Assembly: GCA_951213105.1 (NCBI GenBank) | Contig: OX578134.1 | Location: 138,345,793 to 138,409,792, forward strand | Length of the DNA stretch: 64,000 nucleotides | Reading direction: 5' to 3' | From: Amaurobius ferox | Taxonomy: Eukaryota; Arthropoda; Arachnida; Araneae; Amaurobiidae | Part shown: one piece after another, positions 1 through 11,300 of the stretch | Numbering within the stretch: position 1 is the stretch's first letter | Layout of the letters: the number at the start of each line of letters is the position of its first letter | Notes under the pieces: model-generated | The model's input: the letters and a program-made list of their open reading frames with translations, nothing else | What the model was told of the DNA's origin: nothing | Database searches by the model: none | Translations under genes and position numbers: made by a program

Positions 1-1314
1 CATGGTAAAATTTATAAATTTTGTTTGGGAGAAAAACTGATTATAAAACCAACATTCATAGGGATAGACACATGATGCTAAAGTTTATTTTTAATAATCA
101 GCAGGCCTTAGAATATGTAGATTTTCGAGTTGGTGTAAACTTGACATAAAAATGACATCTTTTGACATAAAAATGACATTTTTATGTCAAGTTTACACAT
201 AAAAATTACATAAAAATGATACTTTTGATATAAAAATGATACTTCTCTTTTTTTTTGACATAAAAATGGTATTTCTCTTTTGAAAAGAAAGTAAACTGAG
301 TCTTCTTATGATGTAATCTAATTATTTTTACATTTGTGTAACATTGTGTACCAAATTTGGTTTTATTAATGAGTTGAGTAGATTTGGAGAATGACTGAAT
401 ACGTAAACAGTACTTGTTAGAATGTGTAGATTTACAATTTAGTCTAGAAGTGAAAATAGTATTTCTACTGCAGAGAAAGTAAACTGGGAGCCTTATACTT
501 TGGTATTACTGAAAATCAATCTGTAATTGCACTTGTAATTGTCAATTCACAGAAATTACACCAGATTTCACTCTAATCACTCTTGAGGGATATATTAATT
601 TTAAAAATTTAAACATGCTTATATCTTCTGAAGGACTTATGCTTGTTCCTAGGAGGTTAATTAATTTTGGATGAAAGTATATTTATGAAGCTTTTTATTT
701 GATAATACAGTAGACTTTGACTCTTAATTAGTCTTTATAGGACTGAAACTCTGACCCTATAAAAAGGCGGTGGGTAATTTGAAAACTGAAGCAGTGTATA
801 AATAAAATTTAAAACAGAAATTAGCATTTATTTAAATTGTTTGAAAAAGAATGCATATTGGAAAATCTGAAAATAAACACTTATTTTAGATTTTATTTGT
901 AAAATTATTTTTTTTTTTTGTCTTTAAATGTGGATGTTAAGCAAAGACCAAAAAAGTTCCATGGTATTGAAAAAAAAAAAAAATATTATTTCAGACATTT
1001 TAGCTAAAATGCACACTATCTCGAGAATCTTACATCATGTTGCTCTAAACCTTTGGGTGAGCTATGGGCAGTCTGGGTTTGTCACTATCTCGGGAACAGT
1101 GCATGTTAGTATCTTATTAATAGTGTCATTTACTTTTAACATTACAATAGTTATATATAAAAAGGTTAATTTAACATCAGTAAAAAAAATAATTTCAACA
1201 TTTTTCTCCAGTTTTTGAAAATATGATAAAAATGAAAACTTTGTGTTTAAATTATGCTGTAAAATTGAAAATTGCATAAAGGTATTAGAAATGATCTTAC
1301 ATGTAATCTTTTAG
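1..1314. other. Intron upstream of the first flotillin exon in the window
   Basis: AT-rich sequence ending in a pyrimidine tract and AG at 1313-1314. No coding exon is recognisable and the two short opposed ORFs near 930-1280 have no protein-like composition. It holds short direct repeats built on 'gacataaaaatg' (150-270) and an inverted repeat listed separately. The preceding flotillin exons (SPFH domain) must lie before base 1. Confidence 0.6.
133..198. repeat. Inverted repeat, 21-bp perfect arms
   Basis: Arms 133-153 and 178-198 are exact reverse complements, separated by 24 bp that itself contains another copy of the 'gacataaaaatg' unit. The arms could form a hairpin in the intron transcript. 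No transposon hallmarks beyond the arms are visible. Confidence 0.85.
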
Positions 1315-1410
1315 GGCTATTTAAAAGCTCTTGGAATGGCAAGAACAGCAGAAGTGAAAAGAGATGCTCGAATGGGAGAAGCTGAAGCTCGCAGAGATTC
1401 TCAAATAAAG
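1315..1410 (+). CDS. FLOT1: Flotillin-1, exon A (partial gene)
   Basis: Encodes 32 codons starting [18 protein letters not shown] and continuing with an [15 protein letters not shown] run. This is the junction between the SPFH domain and the flotillin coiled coil. Flotillin-1 is a palmitoylated scaffold on the cytoplasmic face of membrane microdomains, acts with flotillin-2 as a hetero-oligomer, and is implicated in endocytosis and signalling. Acceptor AG is at 1313-1314 and donor GTGAGT at 1411; the exon is phase 0 at both ends. The pattern YLxxLGxxRTAEVxRDAR fits flotillin-1 better than flotillin-2, whose equivalent is LGKTQTAVVQRDA. The seven exons here give about 269 residues against roughly 427 for a whole flotillin-1, so the first 160 or so residues are upstream. 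The symbol rests on remembered family sequence, not on a search. Confidence 0.93.
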
Positions 1411-3926
1411 GTGAGTAATTGCACTATTGTAGTTGAGTATCATTATATATCTTTTAATTTGAACTACTAAGTACAAAATTATTGTAAATTCAAACAATCC
1501 CTTTTAAAATGTAATTTTTTCTCATTTATAAATCATTAAAGTTTTACAATATATGCTGAAGGTAGCTATCTTTTTCCATATCTGATGTTAAAACACTTAA
1601 ACATAATGAGTAAGCACAAACTTGGTCTTCTTGTTTTCACCTTTGGTCAGATTTCATAGATTTTACCACTGTTTAGCCAAAAAAATTTTAAATTCTCGTA
1701 AAATTCTAGAATTTTTGTTTTAGGGAGTTTTGAACAGTTCATCTCATTGCCTACCCCATGATGAAGAGCAGTGAAGAACTGTAAAACGTTTCCAAAGGTG
1801 CTTAAGGGAGGGCTATGTCATCATTTTCTAGCTTCTTTGCACTAGACTGTTATAAAGCAGATGTCACTTTATTCTTTAGTGCTTCATTTTCTTTGAAACA
1901 AAAGAATGAATGTTTATATTTTGGTTTTTATGAATTTGAAATCCTGCTGTATTTTTAATAATAACTTTGATTAATATACTTCAAATTTAAGTGAAAGTTT
2001 ATAAAATTAAAACTTTATTGAAGCTCAAAAAATAATATTCATGTAATTACTAAACCCATAGCCCATTAACAGGTTCATCTAACACTTTGCCTCTCTACCT
2101 ACATCCTGGAAGATAAAAGTTCAATAGAAACTAATTAAATACAATAGCGAATTTAAAATCTGTTGGGCATAATCATGCCATTTTTTAAACATTTGCTTAT
2201 GGTGATGAAATAGGTTGTGTAAAATTTAAATAAAGAAAAGTGAAAAATTCACTTAAAATAGAAAGACAGTAAAATATAGTAAGTTGTTTGCAGTTAACCC
2301 TTAATCAGATTCTACATTCAACAGTATACAGCAGTATACAGATATTAACAAAATATATATAAAATGTTAATTTTTCTTACTGTATATGCATCAAAATAAA
2401 TCTGTATAACAGCATGATATATACTCTACTGATTTGGGGTATATGTTGGTGAAATTATTATATTATCTATCAGCAGAATATTAGAAGGGTTTGCTTCAAT
2501 AACTACAGAATCTTTCTCATTGCTTTTATTGTTTAGATATCTCATTAAATTTTTATAAGTGTAAAAGGTTGAATTGTGAAATGATTTTCTTGGTTAAGGA
2601 TGGAGCAGGTGTTTCACTTACGTAAAGTTTCCTTACAGTTTAATTTCTAACTTTAAAATAAATCAAAGAATGATTTAATTTTTCTGTTTTTTTTGACAAT
2701 TTACATCATCTTACATATAAATGACTATTATTGTTTCGTAGTTTGTACCAAATTAGTGTCTTGAAGCAAAATTTCTAAAATAGGTTCCTAATTTGAATGG
2801 CGCCAAATGTGAAATGCATATCTTTTCAATTCAAACTCTATTTGATATTTAAATAATTATTTCCCATTTTATAAAAGTAACTTTTTATTGCTTTCAAAGA
2901 AATAAGAAATAAAAAAAATCTTCCATTATAAATTTTTTTTTGTGTGTGTTGTATGTAGTGGAAAATCAAAACAGCCAACAGTAAAAAAATTTGGTCCATT
3001 TGGCTGCTGACAGAATATTATACCTTGGCAACATTTAAAAAAAAAATATGAATTGGTTTAAAAGTGGGTTTAAAAATCTGAATTAGTTTAAAAGTTGAAA
3101 TTTGACCGAAATCTCACCGTTTTAAAATTATATTTATCAAGTAGATGATTTTGAGAACTAACTGTGAATTTCAATTACAGACAGATAACTATAGTTGAAG
3201 AAATTTGAGTAGTAGGTTTTAAAATACAAATATCTAACTTCTTGAATTTTGGAGATATCATTTTAATGTTTTAAATGTGTCATTATTTTATGATTATAAA
3301 TAAGTATTACGGTAAAAAATGGCCAAGATCTGATGAACATTTGCTAAGTTTGCGTGTAATTCTTTAATTAAACTTTTCTTGGTAAAGGAACATTTTTGCT
3401 GTTTTAAGTTCAGTATCTGCCATTTATATGTCCCCTGCATGCTTATTTAAGGCGTGTCAAAGGAGTTTATGTAGGGCATATTATGCCCACATTGGCATGG
3501 TTGCAAATGGAAAAAGTGGTGTGTAGAAATGATGTTTATTCAGAATGGGCAATTTGGAAATTGAGTGGTGTTATCTGTGTCTATTATTTATGTAACAGAC
3601 ACTTATTTAAGACATGGGCAATGCCGTATAATTTTATATAGTCATTAATATAGAAAATGTCATTAAAAAGCTTTAAATATTCTCTACTTCAGGTGGTTTG
3701 ATTTTTTATTTTGAGATGTTGTTGAAATTTGGAATTAAGTACTGAAAATCTCAAATCTACAGGAAAGCTTTGTTTCTATTATCATTGTAAAAAGTTGTTT
3801 TATACAAATAAGATGCAAATAGTTCAATGTAAATAGATGTCATGTATTTCATTCATGCTTTATTTAAATTTTGTCTGTTTAAATGCTGAAAATGCTTATA
3901 GATATTTTATTTGTTAAATACTCTAG
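1411..3926. other. Flotillin intron, 2.5 kb
   Basis: Runs from donor GTGAGT at 1411 to acceptor CTCTAG ending at 3926. It is AT-rich with no supported gene. The only structured element noticed is a hammerhead-like motif at 1757-1792. Confidence 0.7.
1757..1792 (+). other. Degenerate hammerhead-like motif
   Basis: Reads catgatgaag, then a small stem (CAGT/ACTG around a GAAGA loop), then aaaacg. This follows the CUGAUGA - stem II - GAAAC layout of hammerhead ribozymes carried by Penelope-like elements. Both core boxes carry one mismatch (ATGATGA, TAAAAC), so it is probably a dead relic. Confidence 0.35.
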
Positions 3927-4046
3927 GAAGCAATTGCTGAAGAAGAGAGAATGGCAGCAAGATACCTGAATGATACTGAAATCGCCAAAGCTCAGAGAGA
4001 CTTTGAATTAAAAAAAGCTGCATATGATATGGAAGTGAATACAAAG
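3927..4046 (+). CDS. FLOT1: Flotillin-1, exon B
   Basis: Forty codons, phase 0 at both ends, beginning [16 protein letters not shown] and ending [14 protein letters not shown]. The acceptor is CTCTAG (ends 3926) and the donor GTATGT (4047). The peptide follows directly on exon A and is the early part of the flotillin coiled coil. The motif [15 protein letters not shown] is characteristic of flotillin-1, since flotillin-2 reads ADSKRAFELQKSAF there. Confidence 0.95.
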
Positions 4047-5487
4047 GTATGTATTTCTTTTAATTATGTATAACTTTAATTTGCTTTGCTTCTTAGATCA
4101 CCCTTATTGAATCATTTGTTCTGTGGATGTTGGTCAACAATATATTGTTTAAATTTAACTTCCCAGAAAATTAGTGTATGTAGCTTACTTACAGTACTTT
4201 TTATTTAGTCTCTCTTTAACTGACCCTAAATATGCTAGTGAAAGTTTAACTATCTCAGTTGGTCAATCATAGTTTTTGTCAATTCTTTGTTTTACAAATG
4301 ACTTATCCTAATAAGTTATTTTGAATTTGAACTGCTATGGGAGCCAAATATTATTTTTACTGATATTTTGTGAGTACCTTTACAAATTTAATGCTATCTG
4401 CTTGTTATTACATTATTCATCGAATCGCTATCTCAGCTATTCCCAACCTTCATTCACTCATCTACTTTGTGGCTGATGATTGTATTCTGTTGTACGCCTG
4501 ACTATTCATTGCTTTCAGTTGTACCCTCTGATCATCCATATCATTGAGGTGCATCATCTAATCATTCATGTCATTAAAATGTACTACCTGATTATTCATG
4601 TCTTTTATATGTACCCCCTGATCATTCATCTTGTCCAATTATACCCCCCCCCCCCCATCAACTTAATAAATATTGTAAATGTTATAAACATGCTTTCTTT
4701 TAAAAACAACTTTTAAATTTAAAAAATAACATGAATTTTACAATTTCATTGAACAAAAGTGTTGAAAGTAGTAGAATGTCTAGTAGAATGAAAGTAGGTG
4801 AAAGTTGCAGTAATGTCTAAAAAAGTATAGTGTAAGTGAAGTATCAAACAGCTCCAGAAATTGTTGAAAATAATACTTAGATGGATTTTGAAGCACAATA
4901 TAAGCATTTTCTTGTTGTTACAATAATTATATCAATTGCTATTGAAGCAACAGTCTTCTTAAAAATCATTTATATAGGACTATATTTAAGTGGAACTATA
5001 TTTATACTTTCAGATTTGACAAAATTTCATTTAATGGACTATTTGGAACAACAATATGTGGCAAAAATCTGCATCATTCAATGAAAAGAGAATACACATT
5101 TTGTTTTATATAAATCAAATTTAAATTTATGTCGGTAATCTCACAAAGAGAAAATAATCTGATTTAAAAAAAAAAATTGCTTACATTCTTACTGAAAAAT
5201 TTCTGCATACCCTAATAATTCTTTGAATATCCCTAGGGGTATGGTTATCCCAAGTTATAAAACACTACTGTACTTTATAGATGGTGCATCCTTGAGAGTT
5301 TGGGGTTTTGATAACATAAATTACAATAGAGAAGTTTTGTTGTTGTTGTCAATTATATCATTTTTTTAGCACTTTTTCTTATCAAGTTTAATCTTTTGTG
5401 AATTGCTTCATTTTATGACTGCAATGATTAGAGTGTGTTATATTTAAAAAGATAATCTGCATGATAGATTAATAGAGTTAGGCTTAG
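4047..5487. other. Start of the 14.7-kb flotillin intron
   Basis: Donor GTATGT at 4047; the matching acceptor is at 18781-18782. This first part holds a short degenerate tandem repeat (4518-4657) and otherwise only AT-rich sequence. ORFs at 4480 and 4881 are low-complexity and show no domain. Confidence 0.6.
4518..4657. repeat. Degenerate ~35-bp tandem repeat ending in poly-C
   Basis: Four divergent units of the form 'gtaccc-tgatcattcatgtcatt' follow one another and end in a run of C. The repetitive ORF across it is a by-product. Confidence 0.6.
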
Positions 5488-5495
5488 GTCATACA

Positions 5496-7941
5496 CAGTG
5501 TTCGAAATTAGCGGTCGTTAGTCGTAATTTGCGACTAGAAATTTCAATTTGACGACTAGATTCTTCAATCTGGTCGTCAAATTTGGCGCCTAACAATGCT
5601 ATTGTTAAATATCAGTCTTCCCCTTTCCTTTGACTAAATTACGATCCCTAGTAGAAGACTGGATAGTGGTAGAGAAAAAAGCCGCATTTTATACACGGCC
5701 ACAGTGATAAATCTGCAGGTGGTACACAGACAGTAAAATCCCCCTCTGTCTATTCAGGGAAGGAAACATTGGGAGCTTTATTGTACTTGAACTCACCCCC
5801 ACCCTTCAAGACCTGAAATTGCACTTCTGAAGAATTTATTTGTTTGCTTTATCCTCAGACATTCCGATGCCCGAGACTCCGGGTATTTAACGAGTTTCTA
5901 TTGCTCCCCTCCCCTTTATTCCTTCATAGATCTACGTATCGCACTTGAAAGAAAGGGGGGTGATCCTGCAATCTTTACTATCTAATTGCTTACTATTATA
6001 GAACACATTGCATTCCAGATTGAATCATTCCAGTTTCTTGTAAATTTGGTAGCTAATATTTTGTTATCAGACATTGAAAATGACGTTTTTATAGCTGCCA
6101 AGTGTTCAGATTTTTGTGTACTTGTTCCGTTTTTTCAGTCTTGTTCCGGGAATCCGATTTGGATCCACAGTAGTCCGATTTTTCTTTTCCATAACATTTA
6201 TATTTTATTGTATGCAAATCTGCATAAGAGTATCTTCAAGTCATGAAATTGGAAGTAGGTTACGAAATGAGAAACAAAGTCAGGAATTTTGAGATGGAGG
6301 TTTACTCGTTTTTTCATCTAAAAATCCGTTTCCACGTGATTGCGTCTGTTTCTAATTAATGTGGAAGAAACACATTTGCATCGACTAAAATTTTTATGAT
6401 TATTTCTTGTTATATACAAGAAAACTATTCAGACGTATTATTAAAGAAATGAAGAGCTATATTGCACGAGTAACGGGTACCGCGATAAATGGCATTTGTC
6501 TGCAATCTTTATATTTCGTTTTATTGTGAAAATACTTTTCCACTTCTGCAATCTGTTTGCATTGTCTAAAACATTTGTAATTATTTCGTATTTACTATAT
6601 TATACAGAAAAACTATTTTTCAAGTGTATTTTTAATAACATGAAAGGCTATTTTGCAGCAGTATCGCGATAAACTGCATTTGTGCGCGATCCTCTATATT
6701 TCGTTTTATGTTGAAAGTATTTTTCCACTGTTACAATTTGTTTGCATCGTTTAAAATGTTTGTAATTATTTTGTATATATAATATAGAAAACAATTACAA
6801 ACATAAAAATAGTTTTTCTATATAATAGAAAAACTATTTTTCAAATGTATTATTAATGAAATAGAAGGCTATTTTGCAGCAGTATGAGGAAAAACGGTAT
6901 TAGTGCGCGATTTTCCCTCATGCAATGTGTTCCTATCTTTTTTTCTGGTAGGTTGGCATCTATGCATTTTTTATATCAATCCCTAAAATTAATGTGATTC
7001 ATACTTTTTTTATTATTACCCAGGCTGTCTAGCTCGCCCAAAGGGTGTAGGTGAGTTTCAAGGGTATGATTTATATTTTGTCAAAGCGACAAGAAAAAGA
7101 GTAGCAACTATAAAACAAAAACTTATTATTGACTTGCAAATACTGAACCCTAGCTGCCAACTCTGCATTTCTTCGTGAAGCTCCGATATTTGCATTGACT
7201 GTCGATTTCCGGAAAAATATGCAAATTCCCCCCCCCCCCCCTTTTTAAAATTTTTTATTATGAATATAGTAAACAGATTTTAAAATGAAATTCCATACTT
7301 TGGCAAAATTGGTCACAAAAAGTGACAAAATTTTGTTCAAGATTACCTTATAATATTTTAATTTTAAATGTGTTTCATTCTTATATTTGTAAGTAATATG
7401 AGAAATATTATAAGGAAATGTCACTAAAATGTGCATTTATACGTGATTATCGGTTTATCCTGTTTTATTATCATGTATTTTCCATTCTCGCAATTTGTTT
7501 CCATTAACTAAAACTTTTATATTAATTGCTGTTTTAACTCAGGAAAATTAATTTTTAAGCATGAAATGAAGGGATATTGGGGCAATGACTGTACAAGATA
7601 AGATGACCATAATTGAAAATTGTTAAATAGAAGTTTTTTTTTTAATTTGTTGTTTTTTATGCCCTTTTGCTAAGTAAAAACAAATTAGCAATTTTTTCTA
7701 TTTATTTTTTCTTGAGTTTCTTTTTCAGTTTCTTTTAAATTTTAAGAAAATTTAAAACAATTTTTAATACAAAAATCTGAATTATTCTTTTTTTATATCT
7801 TTAACAAATATGGGCATTTAAAAAATAGTTGTTATTGTTAGAGATGTAAAAATGGCAACTAGCCGTGTCTATTTGGTACCTAGAGTCAGAACCTATAGGC
7901 GTCAAATGACGCCTAGTTCAAATTTTTAATTTCTAACACTG
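5496..7941. mobile_element. Non-autonomous hAT-type DNA transposon with 8-bp TSD
   Basis: The ends are imperfect terminal inverted repeats: CAGTGTTCGAAATTA at the left and CAGTGTTAGAAATTA read inward from the right. Both sides are flanked by the identical 8-bp GTCATACA (5488-5495 and 7942-7949). CA-starting TIRs with an 8-bp duplication are the hAT signature. The subterminal regions also hold inverted 'gcgtc/gacgcc' and 'cgactag' motifs. No transposase is recognisable in the 2446 bp, so it depended on an autonomous relative. Its centre carries satellite-like monomers (see 6360-6960). Confidence 0.9.
6360..6960. repeat. ~180-bp tandem monomers inside the hAT element
   Basis: Three or more diverged units recur, each with 'ttccact-tgcaatctgtttgcat', 'ttgtaattatt', 'gaaaaactatttttca' and 'gaaggctattttgcagcagtat'. 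The same family forms a larger array at about 23520-24570. Local inverted duplications are present: arms 6806-6821/6825-6840 (16 bp, perfect) and 6756-6767/6793-6804 (12 bp, perfect). Confidence 0.75.
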
Positions 7942-8084
7942 GTCATACAGACTTAAGCATTACTATAGAAAAGAAATGTACAAAAAAATTAGCTATTGTA
8001 TTTAATTTGTTTTCCGGGATAAAGGGATAAAGTAAAAATTTTCTCTTATAGAGAAACGTACATTATATGCAAAATTCCTTTTTA

Positions 8085-8290
8085 ATCTATATAAATAAAA
8101 TTAAAAATCTGTCTGTCTATATGTTTGTCTCACCATCACGGGAGAACGGCTGAACCGAATTCAGTGAAATTTTGTGGGTAGGCTTGGAATAACCCCACTT
8201 AAAATTTATTCTTATGTTTCCAGTTTATATGACCAGAAGTTGCCTAGATATTGATTAAAAATGCATAGTTAAACCTATAGACATAGCATT
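8085..8290 (+). repeat. Dispersed repeat beginning TCTATATAAATAAAATT
   Basis: Begins atctatataaataaaatt, followed by a tgtctgtc stretch and a block around 'cacgggagaacggctgaa'. A second copy in the same orientation begins near 63100. Families of this look occur in many arthropod genomes; the TC start suggests a Helitron/Helentron end, but no 3' hairpin or CTRR end was found, so the class is a guess. Confidence 0.5.
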
Positions 8291-8479
8291 ATGCAGACGA
8301 TATTTTTTCCTATAAATTTATTTGAAGAAAATGATATGTCGCTTAGCAATGGGTTTAAATCCAATGTGTTCATGCAGCAAACTATTTTTATTAAATCTTT
8401 TCCAATTTAAATAATAAAGAAATGTATATGAAATAAATTTTATCGAAATTGCATTTTTGACTGGATTATATCAATTAAG

Positions 8480-9340
8480 GCCTTCAGGATTACTTTGGTA
8501 TTGTTGAGGTTTTCAATTTATTATGTTATCTGTTTTATTTTCGCAGAAATAGTTGAAACTCATATATTGTGGTACGGTTAATCTTCCATTGGTACACTAG
8601 TATATCTTCTAAAATATAAGTAGCACGGTTATACCTTCCCATACAATTTTAGCACTTTCATTTTGATATATATTGCAATAATTACTTACCTCAAGTTTAA
8701 AGATAATTGTTATTTTCAATTTATCATGTCATCTGTTGTATTTTGGTAAGGATTTTTGAAATTCATATATTGTAGTACGGGTAATTTTCTACTAATACAA
8801 GGGTATATCTTCTAATATTCGGAAATATAAGTAGTATGGGTATATCTTCCGGAATACGGGTATATCTTCGGGAATTTTATGTTTCTTTATATATTCCGTA
8901 CAAAGAACGGCTATGTAATACTGGTAATTTTTCTACTAAATACACGGGTATATTTTTTAATCTATGAGAATGTAAATAGTAATTGTGTATCTTCCCATAT
9001 AATTTTAGCACTTTCATTTTGGCATATATTGGCATTAATTACGGCCTTTGGGTTTAAAGATTTGGGTGATTATTGATATTTTCAATGTATTACGTTATCT
9101 GTTATTTTTTGGCAAATATATTTGAAACTCATATATTGTAGATGGGTAATCTTCTGCTGATACGCAGGTATATATATATCCTGGCCGCTCACTTTGCTGC
9201 TCATGCTGTCGGGTGAGTTGGGCGGCCTGGGCTTTCCACAGGTATATATATCTTCTAATCGAGAATATAAGCAGTACGGGTATATCTTCCCATACAACTA
9301 TACAACTTTAGCGCTTTTATTTTGGCATATATTGATTTAA
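8480..9340. repeat. Degenerate tandem repeat, about three long units
   Basis: The phrase 'ttttcaatttattatgttatctgtt' recurs at about 8513, 8714 and 9077. Each is followed by 'catatattgta-tacgggtaat', 'gtatatcttctaat', 'gcacttttattttggcatatattg'. Spacing is irregular (about 200-360 bp), so units are internally rearranged. ORFs at 8879 and 9082 are by-products. Confidence 0.65.
9181..9238. other. 58-bp GC-rich insertion flanked by direct repeats
   Basis: A GC-rich block sits inside one AT-rich unit of the tandem repeat. It is bounded by the same 14-bp sequence, caggtatatatatc, on the left (within 9165-9180) and right (9239-9252). This looks like an insertion with target duplication or templated repair filler. 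On the minus strand it contains an ATG followed by ten open codons, but no family is recognised. Confidence 0.6.
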
Positions 9341-9831
9341 TTTAACATTTTTTGTAAATTTGTTTACAAGCAAAATCAGGACATTTTATTTGTCATATCT
9401 TCCTGGGAATATAAGCATAAAATTAAAGATACATATCATAGATTAAAAGGTCATTTAATCAAATAAAACCATCCTATAAGACGTACAAATGTTAAAAGGC
9501 CAGAGCTTTTTGGGATATCACTATATCCTTCATCAGTGGCTATATGAAAAATTACTGTGGATACATGCTCATATGTAGACCAGATCGGCAGACAAATTTG
9601 CATAAATCAGCTACATAATAATGATAATATAACCAGGCTATTGAAGATTAATCAATTACAAAATTACAATAATAAGTGCTATAAATGGTAGATTTAAAAT
9701 TTAAACAAGTGTTAAATACAAATACAAAGAAAAGAAGATGAAAAATGTCCAAATTGCAGCCAAGCATAAATTACAATAAACTGAAACATCACAGATAACT
9801 GTGTAGAGGTTTGACATGCATAGAGTGTGTA
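9341..9831 (-). other. Penelope-like element debris with hammerhead-like motif
   Basis: AT-rich sequence without an ORF. At 9499-9540, minus strand, lies a motif with a perfect CTGATGA core, a 6-bp stem II (GGATAT/ATATCC, loop AGTG), a changed second core (CAAAAAG for CGAAAC) and closing GCCA/TGGC. This arrangement is typical of terminal repeats of Penelope-like elements. The rest is assigned only by association. Confidence 0.45.
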
Positions 9832-10068
9832 GGTAAAAGGTATCACTGTAGAAAGCCTATGGATGTACTTTAAATCCATATAATTCCTTTTCGAAGCCTA
9901 TGGATGTACTTTACATTTAAGGAAGTACATCAGAATAACAGAATTTGCATAGTGGTAATTACGATGACACAAGAGTGATGATTTGATACTCAAAGCACGA
10001 CAAGGTAAGTTCAAAAACGTAAACTCATTTATTACTTAAGAACTGAAGCATAACGAACATAAATAACA
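9832..10068 (-). repeat. 3' LTR remnant of the copia element
   Basis: Matches 16170-16352 in the same orientation, sharing 'agcacgacaaggtaagttcaaaaacg' style blocks, 'cttaagaactgaag' and 'ataacgaacataaataac'. Homology stops abruptly at 10068, where pol coding begins on the right. The U3 part of this LTR was therefore removed together with RT/RNase H. A short local duplication of 'gaagcctatggatgtacttta' lies within 9853-9915. Confidence 0.75.
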
Positions 10069-10304
10069 GGCACTAAGTCCCAGACACCTCTTTCCTTCAT
10101 GACACCCAAATCGTCTGCCATGGCTGTATTCCACTCTTTGGATTGGGGTGAATGAACAGCTTCTCTGAAGTTTTTGGAGATCCTTATTTCCACACTATTA
10201 GCCTCAGGTTGGTTACCCAATATACCTTGATCTCCCTTGAAATTAAATAATCTTTCATCAAATTTTATATTTTTTCTCTCACAAATTTTTTTAATATCGT
10301 TCAT
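10032..10304 (-). pseudogene. Copia pol: first residues of reverse transcriptase, truncated
   Basis: Encodes NFREAVHSPQSKEWNTAMADDL and then ERGVWDLVPV, the conserved opening of copia RT (EAxxSPxxxEWxxAMxxEL, WxLVPxP). The expected continuation GxxAIGCRWVYK is absent. Instead ten codons of LTR-derived sequence (IYVRYASVLK) precede a stop. This marks the internal deletion point. Confidence 0.85.
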
Positions 10305-10315
10305 GGATCTGAGTC

Positions 10316-10680
10316 TTGGACCTTTCCCTTGACAGAAATAATAAACATCTACTCGATATCCTGTTTTTTTGCCATTTGGAATTTGTTTCTAAGCCAAGTA
10401 GTACCCGGAGAGGGAACCAGACGACTATCAACAGAAGATCCCGTTTCCTCACTGAGTTTATCAGTGTCTTTTTCTTCCTCTGTTGTTTTATCTGCATCTC
10501 TATCTGTATACTCCTCATCAGACGAATCTAAAAATCCCAGACCACCTTCCTCTGGTTTACTACTCTCATTAAATTTTACATTACTAGTTTCAATTATTTT
10601 GCAATCATCTAAAAGCTAAATTCTGTACCCTTTTGTCTTAAGTGCATATCCAACCATTATCCCTTCCTTAGCTCTCATGT
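10316..10680 (-). pseudogene. Copia pol: linker between integrase and reverse transcriptase
   Basis: Shifted minus-strand frames give a KEGIMVGYALKTKGYRI-type string and then an acidic stretch rich in E/D/S (SSDEEYTDRDADKTTEEEKD). This is the usual hydrophilic region between copia integrase and RT. It is broken by at least one stop and by frameshifts, so it survives only as fragments. Confidence 0.7.
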
Positions 10681-11300
10681 CTAGCTTGCCCCTAAGCTGT
10701 TTTGGTTTCCCAACAAAAGCTTGGCTTCCAAAGACCTGCCACTATATAATTCCAGAGGTGTTTCGTTTTTGAATTTGTGACAAATGCGATTTTTAACATA
10801 GGTTAAACAGAGAAGAGCTTCTGCCCAAAAATCATCAACTAAATTGCTGTCATTAATCATAGCTTTAATGCAATCGAATGCAGTCAAATTAAATTTTCTG
10901 ATACTCCGTTTTGTTCAGGTGTATAACTATTTGTTCTTTCTGCTTTTATTCCCTTACTTTCTAAAAGTTTGTTAAATTCATTGTTATAAAATTCCATACC
11001 ATTGTCAGTGCGTACACAAATAATTTTGTGATTTAAAAATCTTTCTACTCTGTTCTGAAACTGTTTAAACTTATCAAAAGCTTCCGATTTTTGTTTCATC
11101 GGGAATACAGTAACTTTTCTGGAATAATTGTCAGTTATGCTCAAAAAATATTTAGCCCCCTCCACGTGATGGTTTTGGCATAGGACCACACACATCCATA
11201 TGGATTAGCTCAAGTGGTTTTTTAGATCTGATTCTTCTTATTGTTTTGAATGAAACTCATTTTGATTTAGCAAGTTTACAACATTTACAGTTAGTTTTCC
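10681..11300 (-). pseudogene. Copia integrase, fragmented
   Basis: Read right to left, 11230-11300 gives CKCCKLAKSK, the CxxC half of the integrase zinc finger. A degraded MDVCGPMPKPSRGG motif follows near 11160-11210. The core is in the 10884-11195 frame: FLSITDNYSRK with the first catalytic Asp, VRTDNGMEF with the second, and YTPEQNGVSE with the Glu. The next frame (10681-10887) continues with DDFWAEALLCLTYVKNR and TPLELYSGR. At least two frameshifts separate the pieces. Confidence 0.9.

Noticed and set aside
5986..6246. 86-codon plus ORF inside the 5.5-7.9 kb hAT element
   Set aside because: No similarity to hAT transposase blocks; composition like the surrounding AT-rich DNA.
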